Shown: positions 1 to 9,806 of the stretch, in pieces
Position numbering within the stretch: the stretch's first letter is position 1
Layout: each line of letters opens with the position of its first letter
From: Parietaria judaica
Taxonomy: Eukaryota; Streptophyta; Magnoliopsida; Rosales; Urticaceae
DNA length: 64,000 nucleotides
NCBI GenBank assembly: GCA_954871525.1
Contig: OX940872.1
Coordinates: 5,913,180-5,977,179, forward strand
Reading direction: 5' to 3'
Made by a program: the position numbers and the translations under genes
Notes under the pieces: model-generated
Databases searched by the model: none
What the model was told of the DNA's origin: nothing
Seen by the model: the letters and a program-made list of their open reading frames with translations, nothing else

Positions 1-599
1 ACATATGAATCTTATTTATTAATTATTAGATATAGTTTATATCAAATTGTAATAATAACATTTATTCTGAAATAAAATAAACTATAATCGTAACTTGTAT
101 CTTTTTTTTTTTTTAAATTATCGATATGAAATGAGGCAGGAGACTCCGGTGTATAGAGGACCTCACCGTTTAAAAAGCAACCATAGAAACGATGTAAACC
201 ACTATACTTATTTCCATTTGCTACTTTATTTCTCTATTTTTATTTTTTAATATCCAGTATCAATATAATTTATTATTCTTATTTCGAACTAAGAAGCCTA
301 TAAAAAAGAAAAAAAATCGTGGTCGAAAAAGTTATAGTATAAAAGCCATTGGAGTTTTTATTTTATAATATATCGGTTAGCAGTTTACTTGTAAAGTATG
401 ATAAAAAGAAAAATTAATGTATCGGTAATTTTCTTTGAAAAACTTATTATAAACCCATCGATAACTTATAAAATAAAACTATCGCATCTTCATTAATTTT
501 GGTATTTAAAAAAATACTTAAATAAAATAGAGCACCCTAAAAATTACAAGTCAAAGGTTACTTAAAAATATCTACGACAGGATTCCACGAATGACGAAT
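1..599. other. AT-rich intergenic sequence
   Basis: Very AT-rich sequence with poly-A and poly-T runs. I see no coding frame, RNA gene or recognisable repeat boundary. Confidence 0.6.
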
Positions 600-1020
600 T
601 TACCCTTAAAAGCAAGTAGGCAAAGCTTAACGTTGATGACGCAATCAGATGATTGGTGGGACCATGATGAGTCTGAAAGCCTGCAACTTGAACAGCTCAA
701 CGCTCTCTCTTCCACCGTTGAATACTCGAGCCAGCTCAGCCGCTAATTGCCCCAGTGGCACACTCGTAATTCACGCCCAACCATGTGGTCAGCTCAGGAA
801 AATTCCTCCGCCCTCGCTTTCGCCAGAATGCCACGTGTTGTCTCCTTATTAGTTTACGTATCTTTTATTGGTTTATGGAGATCACGTGGGTAGATTGGAT
901 ATGAGCCGTTGATTTTGGGGTGGGCGAATTGACGGCTTCGATGGGGCCCCAATCACGTGGAAAGGGGTGTCTGTGGGTCCCGGTTGAGTGGAAATTTTTG
1001 GTGCTTGGCGACATGTTCAT
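600..1020. promoter_or_regulatory. GC-richer patch with three G-box (CACGTG) motifs
   Basis: This patch is clearly richer in GC than its flanks. It holds three palindromic CACGTG G-boxes at 832-837, 883-888 and 954-959. G-boxes are bound by plant bZIP and bHLH factors, and a cluster within about 130 bp resembles a promoter. No supported gene starts beside it: the nearest is the TPR gene 4 kb downstream. The short open frames across it (for example 649-852 +) show no recognisable domain. It could be the promoter of a lost gene or a captured fragment. Confidence 0.3.
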
Positions 1021-1065
1021 TATAGAGCGCGATTTATCACTTTTTAACCGCAATATTCTACAGTA

Positions 1066-1489
1066 AAGTTTGACTTTTTTGTTGCAAGACAATCATGTCA
1101 GTAATTTTTATAATTTTTACCGAAAATCGATAAATATTTTTTTTTAAAAAATAGTACTTTTCAAAAATAATTACACTTTTTGATGATTTTATTCAAGTAT
1201 TTATATATATGAGAGTGAGACTATATTTCATTTACTTATGTCTGAGTATAAATTGATTTTACTTTTGACATTTTTAATGTTTTATCAACATTATAAACCT
1301 AGTAAATATATTCTTAAAAATATCGATAATCCTCGATAAGTGTTGATAATCTGTCGATAATCATCGAAAAGTATCGATAATTGGTAAGCTACAATATTAT
1401 TAGTTTTCCGTCGATAATCCGGTAAGTTATCGATTAATTCGTCGATAACGGCAAGCGATATAACGGCAAGTTCGGTAAGTTGAACCTTG
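1066..1489. repeat. dispersed repeat, copy A (second copy at 37244-37739)
   Basis: This block matches 37244-37739 in the same orientation. Shared landmarks are a segment around 'tgatgattttattc', then 'gagagtgagacta', then 'acattataaac', and a right part rich in 'tcgataat' that ends in 'aagttgaaccttgg'. The ends look weakly like terminal inverted repeats (a 'gttcgactt'-like left end against an 'aagttgaac' right end). This suggests an old non-autonomous DNA transposon, but I found no target-site duplication. Confidence 0.5.
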
Positions 1490-2085
1490 GTCTATAGCAA
1501 GGTTCTAATTATCGATGTCGTTTCGCACTCTCCATTTTACGGATATATCGCTTGCCGACGGATAAATGGGAAGATATGGATATATCGCTTGCCGATAATA
1601 CTGCATATGTTTCGCGGATATATCGCCTGCCGATCGAAATATCGACGGATATTCCGGAAAAATATTTTTAGTATTTCAATAATATTTTTATATAGTTTCT
1701 AAATTACATATTTAATAAATATGACACATAGTTATAGTTTAGAATACACACTCATAAATCATAACATAAACATATAACATAAAAGTCATAACTCATAACA
1801 TAATGTCGACATAACATAAAATAAGTTAGCCATCATAATAAAGTCATAGAGTACGAAGATAAATACGAACAGAGAGTACAAAGTACGAACATAAATATGA
1901 AGCATGGTTCTTAATGTCGATATCGATATCATTTTGCGCTCTCAATTTTACCGATATATCACTTGTCGACAGATAAATGAGAAAAAATAGATATATCGAT
2001 TTCCTACGAATATCGTTTCGCATTTCTCATTTTTTGAGCACGTCGTGGATATATCGAAGACATATCCGGATATTTAAAACCAAGA
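1490..2085. repeat. TATCG-rich repeat, two direct copies
   Basis: Two related blocks, about 1495-1660 and 1915-2085, share the series 'tcgtttcgca', 'cattttacggatatatcgct' and 'gatatatcg'. A third copy lies in inverted orientation at about 28585-28745, in front of the hAT transposase frame. The family is unusual in its density of GATATATCG, an almost palindromic word. No protein is encoded. Confidence 0.5.
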
Positions 2086-2634
2086 GTTTAATGTGAAAAA
2101 TAATAATAAGAAATTACAAAGTCAATATATTTGAGTTAATTTTTCATCGAAATCAAATGTGAAAACATATTAAAAGTTTCGATGAGCACGTAAATTATGT
2201 ATTATAAGCCTGATTTTATAACATAATAATAAAACATTGATCAACATCCATATTAAAAATATTGGCATCGGCTTTGAGTTAATCAGATTTACTTACAGCA
2301 GAATACAAAAACTTCTTGACCCCGAATAGGAAAAAAAGAATTAACTCCTTAACAAATCGATTTCAGAGTTGATTTTTTTCTTCTAAACTTATTTTATCAC
2401 GAAGTGTCCCATTATAAGCGACATATTTTAAATTTCATTTTTTCATGGAAAAAGTTATAAAAAAAAAACCAAAAAATAATTATGTCGTAGGAAATTTGAA
2501 ATAAAGGACAAGACCATTTTTGTAGTTTAAAACTTTTTCCACAATAAAAATTAAATTTTAAACTACATAACTTCTTATGCTTTTTTTTTTTTAAATTTTG
2601 TCATGACAAAATGAAATTTAAAATGGAGTTATTG

Positions 2635-2752
2635 TACGAAATGCTCATTTTGTGGCAAACCTTTTTAAAAATACCAATTGTGAGTATTTTTTTACTCTCA
2701 CAAATGGGCATTTCTTAAAAATATTTGACACAAAATAAGCATTTCATAGTAC
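2635..2752. repeat. small foldback (inverted-repeat) element
   Basis: Two arms of about 50 bp are inverted copies. The left arm runs 'gtacgaaatgctcattttgt' and on to 'caattgtgag'. The right arm is its near reverse complement and ends 'aataagcatttcatagtac'. The space between arms is only about 10 bp, so the unit would fold into a long hairpin. This fits a palindromic MITE. I see no clear target duplication. Confidence 0.45.
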
Positions 2753-2805
2753 CTTTGCCACATATATTCTATTTGAATTGAAAGAGATATCGAAAGTATA
2801 AATAT

Positions 2806-4345
2806 GAATATTGCTATCAAAGTAGACAAATACAATCTATTTAAATAAAAAAAAATACATATTCAATTTTACAAGAGCTCATATTACATCCCGAACCATT
2901 ATTGGTATCGGTTTTACTCTTAAGATAACCTACACTATTATTCAATTTTTTTTATTATTGAAAATAGAAGAACTCCTATTACATCTAGAACCGTTTGTAC
3001 CAAAAATTTCGTCTAGGACCGAAATCTAGTCTTAAATTTGATTTTCGATCCAATTAGACTCTTTGTTTATTGTAAAAATAATATATCTTATGAAACTTTA
3101 TCTTCGTCAATAATATTTTTTATTTATTTAAAAGAATACATGTAAGAGACATTCGCACATTCCGTGACGAGCCTTCCTCGTCGAACATTCTTCGACGAAC
3201 ATTCTGCGACGAACCTGCCCTGCTGAACCTTCATCAACCCACATCTTCGTTGACAAGGCACTGATGTGACGACACACGCCTAGCGATGACACTTTCGTGG
3301 CCAAGATGCCCCCAATGTCAACGAGACTTTCTTCGACACAACACCTACTGACGTCGAAGTAACCTCTGCTGGTGAGGTTCCCACCGATGTCGAGATGCCA
3401 TTCACCAACGAGGTACCCGACGACGTCAACAAGATTTTCTTCATCGAAGCAACCCCCTCGCACCAACCTCTTCGTCACTGCAGCCGACAAGGAGATTTTT
3501 GGGGCGCCGAACCCGTTTTCGCTGAGACGGAGCACGCCAAATCCATGCTTGACGTGGTCCACGTGAAGCCACTAATCGGGCGTGCGAAGGAAACTCCCCA
3601 CAAGCCTTTCATCAGGATATCGCAACCTCCCGCCTCGACGAACCACTTGAGTTCCCCCCGACCTACCCCCATAAATTCGAGGACAATTTTTTTCAACATC
3701 AGGAGAATGATGCGGATATATATGGGGATATCTTCAAGATTTGTTGTATTTTAATTATTTTTTATTTGTTTCCATTTTAGTTAGAGAGATTTAGGGAATT
3801 AGTTCCTCTTTTCTTGCTTTTCGATTTAAACCCTACCTCTATATAAGAATGGTGGATGTTATTGTATTTCTCAGATTTGTTTGAATAGAAAATTGAAGCT
3901 TTTGCTTTGAATACTGAGTTTATTCTCGTTGAGACGCGTTCTTGTGTATCTCCGTAGTCCGCTCTACATTACTAAGTCCAACTAAAGATAAGTGACGGTG
4001 CGATACTCTATAAAGATGAGAGAGCAAAGCGCTGGAGAGAAAGTCGAGAAAGAAAAGCATTGTTTCTCTATTAGTAAATGAGAAACAAATACAATCTATT
4101 TAAATTCTAGAACGTACGAATATCGTTAACAAAGTTGAAAAATACAATCTATTTAAATTCAAGTAAAAAATACATATTCAATTTTAGAAGAACTCTTATT
4201 ACACCCAGAACCGTTATCGGTATTGGTTTTAGTCTTAAGATAACCTATACTATTATTTGATACCCTAGAGAGACGAGACAGCGAAGCGCTCGAGAGAAAG
4301 TCGAAAGCAAAGCGTTGTGTCTCTATTCGCAAATGAAGACAAAGT
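2806..4345. repeat. mosaic of diverged direct repeats around a retroelement remnant
   Basis: A roughly 130-bp block at 2819-2948 recurs at 4133-4262; both contain 'aatacaatctatttaaat', 'tacatattcaatttta' and 'cttaagataaccta'. A second pair lies at about 4015-4090 and 4268-4340, sharing 'cgagagaaagtcga' and 'gtgtctctatt'-like words. The direct repeats flank the gypsy-like remnant at 3140-3990, so the arrangement may come from unequal recombination or nested insertion. Confidence 0.45.
3140..3990 (+). mobile_element. degraded 3' end and LTR of a Ty3/gypsy-type retroelement (probable)
   Basis: A GC-rich partly open stretch (3140-3690) ends in 'attcgaggacaattttttt' followed by 'ggagaatgatgcgg'. 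This resembles the junction of pol end, polypurine tract and LTR start in plant gypsy elements. The following AT-rich part has an LTR-promoter layout with a TATA box (TATATAA, 3840-3846) and a T-rich downstream region to about 3990. Overlapping frames on both strands (3128-3562 -, 3395-3754 +) show no domain I can name. The family assignment rests on layout only. Confidence 0.35.
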
Positions 4346-4834
4346 ACATCATAAACAAAATAATTGAATTATATAGTAGGTTAAATTCAATTATAAAAAT
4401 TACTTTTCATCATAACAATTTATAATAAAATAAAGGTCTTCGGTATAGCAAAGTTATCAATGCATGTCTTAAAGTTGAAACCGAATACGGATGACTCAAT
4501 GCGGTCCAAATACATTATAGATTTGGACCTATTTTTCGGTCAATAGAGTTTTCGGGTTACTTGGTTTGGTTTCTTAGTTTTTTTTTAACACCCACCCTAA
4601 CTTAAACTCTTTAAATATAATTTAACTATTTTATATTTAACGCTATAAATGTTTATGTGATATGTACTCCGCATGTCATAACTGTTCACAAAACACTCCA
4701 TTCTCAAGAGATTAAATTAATCATTAATAATTAAGCAATACATTCCTTGATAAATATTTATATATATATATATATTAAAGTCAAAGACGACGTATGAGAA
4801 GAGAAGCAAAAAAGGAATGAAATATGAATTAACG
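4346..4834. other. intergenic sequence upstream of the TPR gene
   Basis: AT-rich spacer with a short TA repeat near 4763-4776. No gene is seen. It leads into the promoter of the TPR gene. Confidence 0.5.
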
Positions 4835-4910
4835 CACGTGCGCGCGTGGCAGTAGTAAAATGGACGGCTGAGATTGCCCCAGATCTTGGTTCCTCAGTCG
4901 TCTGTATAAA
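4835..4910 (+). promoter_or_regulatory. core promoter of the TPR gene: G-box and TATA box
   Basis: A G-box CACGTG lies at 4835-4840 within a GC-rich 'acgcacgtgcgcgcgtgg' context. A TATA box (TATAAA) lies at 4905-4910, 103 bp before the start codon at 5013. Transcription would start near 4935-4945, giving a leader of about 70-80 nt. The following sequence is CT-rich ('ctctctccctcgag'), as is common in plant leaders. The G-box fits control by bZIP or bHLH factors, as in stress- or light-responsive genes, but this is inference. Confidence 0.55.
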
Positions 4911-5012
4911 AATATCGTGTTTCGACCCACCTTCTCTCTGCAACAAACAGCTCACACTCACCGACTCTCTCTCCCTCGAGATCCGCCATTGTTGCTCGAC
5001 CCAAGACCAGCA

Positions 5013-6274
5013 ATGCTTCTGCGGAGCTCCTCCACGCCGATTCTCCACTCATGGCTCTCCCACTCCAAGGACTCGCCGGAGCAGCCGCCGGAGATCGTCC
5101 ACCAGATTCCCCGCACTCGCTCCATCGTCTCCCTCTCCCTATCCTCGCCGGTCGATTCCAGGGGCACGCTGACCAGAGCGTTCTCGGAGACGGATCTCCG
5201 CGACTTCTCCGTCGCGGCGGCGAAGAAGAAGCCGATGAGCCGGATCCTCGACGAGTTCGACGAGGACGAGGAGGACGTGGATCTAGGGTTCGGCCTCGGG
5301 GCCTCGGTGAGAATGGCGTCGTATGACGTGCACGAGGTCGTCGGAGATGGCCGGAGGGTGAGCGTGCTGGTCGGGGGAGGCGCCGGCGGGAACGGAGGGA
5401 GGAGCTGCGGCGGGGGCAGCGGAGGAGGAGGCGGATCGGACGATGAGAGCTCCGGGCAGTGGGATTCGAACCACGGGAATGGGAACATCGAGCTCTACTA
5501 TCAGACCATGATCGAAGCTAATCCTGGAAATGCGCTTCTTTTGAGCAATTACGCTAAGTTCTTGAAAGATGTAAGCTCTCTCGAAATCATCAATTGCTTC
5601 GAGATTAGGAATCGATCTCCATAGCTTTGAGTTCGAGACTTCTTCAGTGATTAGTATAAGAAAGGTGTTTCATGTCTGCTTTGGTTTGGTTTTGTGTAGG
5701 TGCGCGGTGACTTTGTGAAAGCGGAAGCGTACTGCGGGAGAGCGATATTGGCGAATCCCAACGACGGTTCCGTGTTGTCCATGTACGCGGATTTGATATG
5801 GCGGAGCCACAAGGATTCTTCGAGGGCCGAGGCTTACTTTGATCAAGCTATCAAAGCTTCCCCGGATGATTGGTTAGTCCCATTTCATGGCTTTTTCGTG
5901 TAGACGTACGGCTTTGGCCGTGTTGCCCGTGTACCATGGCCGAGCCTTACTAGGATGCGGGATTTGTGAAATAACTTCCAAGTTTTTGTTTTGGGTTTCG
6001 TTCCGATTTTATGGCTTGCTAGTGTTCGGATTCCAGTACTTTGGCATGTTTTCTTTCAATTTTTTTAGCAAGTGGGGTATGTCAAATAACTTCGAGTTTT
6101 GGTTTTGGATTTTGCAGCTTTGTGATGGCATCGTATGCTCAGTTTCTTTGGGACGCTGAAGACGATGAAGAAGAAGAAGGCTGTGATGTGGAGGAAGCTA
6201 CCAATGAAGCATCGACACCCCATCTCTTCAACGGATCTCCCCCGACGCCCCCTCCGTTAGCCGCTTCTACTTGA
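5013..6274 (+). CDS. TPR-domain protein, 3 exons, 295 aa
   Basis: Exons are 5013-5570, 5700-5872 and 6118-6274. Introns are GT-AG (gtaag...tgtag; gttagt...tgcag) and the phases close, with Cys244 split by intron 2. The N-terminal half is low in complexity: an acidic run [10 protein letters not shown] near residue 85, then a Gly-rich tract at about 123-146. Residues about 159-255 hold TPR-like helices: '[20 protein letters not shown]', then '[20 protein letters not shown]', then '[15 protein letters not shown]'. The C-terminus is acidic and then Pro-rich. This pattern fits the plant family of short TPR-like proteins (At5g20190/At1g80130 type), probably protein-binding; no enzyme activity is expected. 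The start at 5013 follows the TATA box, gives the family-like N-terminus, and is the first Met of the conserved frame; the upstream in-frame Met at 4917 lies too near the TATA box. Exon 1 is markedly GC-rich. The precise role is unknown. Confidence 0.9.
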
Positions 6275-7110
6275 GCCTTTTCCCGTCGTTTCGGCCGAAC
6301 TCTTGTATAATAGTTTAGATATGACTTCGTTTCCCGAAACATTTCCGTGTCTATACGCCCTTGTTAATACACTCCTTCACCCTTTCCCTCAAATTTTTGT
6401 GTGCTTAGGTAAAGCCTTTGTTGACTAATAATAGTGGTAAACTCCCACTCTGTATAATTAGGCACTGGTTTGAATAAGAAAAATGAGTCATTTCCTTGAT
6501 TACATACCTGAAAAAGTTAGAATTCATTTAGTATCATCAATGGTATCTTAACCATATGGGACTGGCAAATCAAGGTGGAACTTAGAACGGGATTACTCGG
6601 ACAATCTCGTCCTTGAATTTCCGGGGAACCCTCGAACAACATGACCTAGAAAAACAATAACAGGATGTGAACAAATAAATTAGTACTCTTGAAGCGCGTG
6701 ATATCGGATTCGATATTCATCTACGGTCTTGTCACGATTGTTTTGTTCATGGTACCTCAAAGCTTCGAAAACATTGAGCCTCTACCTCGTCTACCACATC
6801 ACTAGAAAATGTCGTATGCTTGTCGACCGGAAGCCACCTCGTCAGATTGATATACCCTTCTCGCTAGCTACGAGAAGCAAAAATTCGCATATCATCTATT
6901 AATAAGCAACTTAAGATAATTGACCATATTAAATGTCTTGGTGCATTTCGCCCATTAGGCTTGACCCGGGAATAAACCACTTGCCTTTTTGGTGGGTCTC
7001 GACGCCCGCTGCCTGAAATTATGCGGACCAGACGGGCCATGCCCACACCCACCCGTCTGGCCTCGATCGACCGAGTGTATTGGATTAAAAAATTGTGGCA
7101 ATTAGCCTAT
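6275..7110. other. 3' flank of the TPR gene and spacer before the LTR element
   Basis: The 3' UTR of the TPR gene probably lies in the first 150-200 bp; no clear polyadenylation signal stands out. The rest is spacer that includes a weak gag-like remnant at 6680-6780 (listed separately) and a GC-richer stretch at 6940-7070 without a recognisable product. Confidence 0.5.
6680..6780 (-). pseudogene. possible gag remnant of a retroelement
   Basis: On the minus strand a short frame ending in TAA at 6680-6682 reads 'VFEALRYHEQ', then 'KTVDEYRIRYHALQEY'. This resembles the segment of plant gypsy gag proteins with a 'sV.eY...F..L' signature. Stops lie on both sides. It is too short to assign firmly. 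Confidence 0.25.
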
Positions 7111-8474
7111 TGTTGATTGCAAAACGTGTATGCAAATTTACGCAAGTGCACGTGTCGACAAGTAATACATTGTGCAAGGCACAAAGATCGATCCCACGGA
7201 GACTAAATCAAAATACGTATTTCACACGAGTTATAAAAATAGAACATATCATGAGAATTGTTGTAAAATGAAAGTTCATTCAAATTGTAAGCTAAAATAG
7301 TATTCAAACTCTTAACTAAAGCTAAACGAAACAGGGGAGACAAGTAATTTGAGAATCGATAAGAGAAACGGTTGGGCTATGAATTATTTCGGGTTTTCCG
7401 AACTACCGAATGCGACAGGAATGCTACTGCATTTTCTTAGTGATTCTGGGAAACGACAATAACATTGGTTCTTCCGAACTTTTGCTTAAAAACCGATTGT
7501 AAACTAATCATTCATATTCCTATGATAAGACTATTTTACCGGTTAAAATTAAGTTCCAATTCCACAATCTACATGGAGATTAATATATTCCTATACTCAT
7601 CTCAATCTTAAGAATGATTTCACAAGCTTAAACATGTATCAAGGTTGCATTTCCAATTCAATTCATATTTTCCAATAAAGATTAAATCTAAAATTCTATT
7701 AAGTTGACACAAGAAATAGAATTATGACAAAATTAACACTCAACAAAGAACTAAGAAAATACAAAATTCCATCACAATCAATAATTCATCAAACCCTTAG
7801 TTCATCATTTACCCAACCTTAGGAATTTAACTCATACTTGAACAACAAACAATGACAAACATAATTTGGTTCAAGATACAATTCATCCAAGGAATTCAAA
7901 GAACAAGCTCAATGAGAATAAGAGTTTAGAAGAATTCTTTGTAGCAAGCTCCCTTGATGATGAGTTGTTCTTGAATCCTTCTTCAAAATAATCTTTTCTT
8001 GCTTCCTTTCTTGATTTCCAGCAGCTGCCTCCAATTCCTTCCTCACTGTTTTTCTTGCTCTCCAAGGCTGGCCGATTACTTCCTTTGTTGGCTGATTGCT
8101 TGTTCCTCTTTTCAGCCTCTATTTCAGCCTTTGATCATGCTCTTTGTCTTCATCCAATGGCTGATTTTCTTTTCCAAAAGAGATAAAAATTAATTAGGGC
8201 ATCTTTCCTTTTTAGGCTCATTCTCTTGGTAATTGGGCCCAATTAATTAAGCCCAATCATAACACACATTAAAGTGAGAGATAAAGGTTTCAATGAATGT
8301 CGGTCAAATTAGGTAATTGACCGTCAACATGTGTTGGAAGACGGCCAAGTCCTACTAAGACCAAGCAACAACGAGATCCTTTACGCGATTTGAGTCACTT
8401 ACATTGGTTTCAAAATTTATTTTTCTCTTTATTTTTATTTTTTATTTTTTTTATTAGCAGCTTAACTTTAAGCA
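7111..8474 (-). repeat. 3' LTR (full length, about 1364 bp)
   Basis: In element orientation the LTR begins TGCTTAAAG at 8474 directly after the polypurine tract and ends GCAATCAACA at 7111, giving the usual TG...CA ends. The part 7111-8281 is shared with the right LTR; 8282-8474 is found only here. The boundary at 8474 is inferred from the polypurine tract. Confidence 0.75.
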
Positions 8475-8476
8475 TA

Positions 8477-8490
8477 CTCCCCCCCAAAAC
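8477..8490 (-). promoter_or_regulatory. polypurine tract of the LTR element
   Basis: On the minus strand this reads GTTTTGGGGGGGAG, followed by TA and then TG of the LTR. A G-rich tract directly before the 3' LTR primes plus-strand synthesis in retroelements. Confidence 0.7.
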
Positions 8491-9806
8491 TTAAAATGAG
8501 CATTGTCCTCAATGTGTTTTACGGAGGGAGAGATCCGGAAGGTTCAAGAAAAACAACGAGAGGCTTTTATAGGGTCCCCATCTATCATCTATCTTTTTAT
8601 TTCGCCTCGAGAGTGAGCAATCGTAGGTTCTAGGGTGGTGAAATGGGAGGGACTAGAGCTAAGCGACCTATGGTTTCAAGGGCCCCGAAACGAACACATG
8701 GATTATTTTCTTGCACAATATTTACGTTATGAAGAGCAATTTCTTTGATAAATGAAATTCAAACAACGAGCATAACCAACAACATCGATCCTTATTCGGT
8801 TTCGAGCACTAACTAACAACAACATCCTAGGTCTAACAATAAATGATGACTAACAAAAACTAACATAGAGAAAACACACACCAAATAAAATAAAATCCGA
8901 AATGAATTCAAGGAAGGGATTGGAAAAACTTCCCTGAAATGGTTGTGCGACGATCACCGGCGACGTAGAATCTTCCGGCGGGTGTTGGGAGCGGGTGCTG
9001 GTTGTCTCTCTTCTTGTGGTCTTTCCGTCGAGAACCGAGCTGGTCATTGCTTCATTGTTTCTTGCTGGAGCCATCTCATAGGATCAACACAAAATCAGCT
9101 CTGCACGCACAAAAATATCATATGTGCATCCTATGCTTCTCAAAATCGCCCAAACATATTTCCAAACACCAGAGGTTCGATGCGTGTGGCTGGACATCGA
9201 TGTTCGGCGAAACCCAGATGGCGTTGAAGAAGGCTCTCACAAACAGCCTAGAAGATGACGAAGAACTCACTAACCAATCGAAGAAAGCTTTCCCAAAACC
9301 GCTATGAACAAAGAACCTAAGCTTTGATTCGCAGAACCAAGAAAAGCGAACCGAGAAGACGACGAAGGCGACCAAATTCACCAATTCCCGATTCCAAACC
9401 AGTGAGCCAGCCCAGATGACGATGAACAGTGATTCGCACCTGATGGAGGTCGGAGGTTTCGATGCTTCGAGAGAGGTTAAGGGCTTCGATTTGGGATTTT
9501 CAATTTTTGAGATGGAAAAGAGTTTCCAAATGACATGGGTTGAATAAACGACGCTCAAAACGACTCTGGAGCTTGCAAACGACATGGGCTTATCTCCATT
9601 TAATGAAACGTGCGTTTTGATTTTTTTCTGATTTTTCTCTCTCCTGAAGCCCGATATCAGTGTAAAATGCAGTAGCATTTCTGTCGCATTTTGGTCGTCA
9701 CACTGCACCTTAAATAAAAATAAAACTAGAAACTGTAAATTTTATTTAATTGGGCTGCCTCCCAATGAGCGCTTGATTTAGAGTCTTCAGCCTGACTTTC
9801 CCGTCT
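8491..9806 (-). other. non-coding 3' internal region of the LTR element
   Basis: Lies between the end of the integrase frame and the polypurine tract. Athila elements can carry an extra env-like frame here. The longest minus frame (9118-9708, 196 codons) has no signal peptide, membrane layout or motif I recognise, so I do not call a gene. Confidence 0.5.

Noticed and set aside
3128..3754. Overlapping frames on both strands (144 and 119 codons) as host genes
   Set aside because: Both strands open over the same GC-rich piece, no domain, and the context looks like a gypsy element end.
4958..5488. 176-codon minus-strand frame opposite TPR exon 1
   Set aside because: It mirrors a GC-rich exon; the plus-strand gene has splice sites, conserved motifs and a promoter.
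9118..9708. 196-codon frame in the env position of the Athila-like element
   Set aside because: No signal peptide, membrane pattern or env-like motif; composition looks random.
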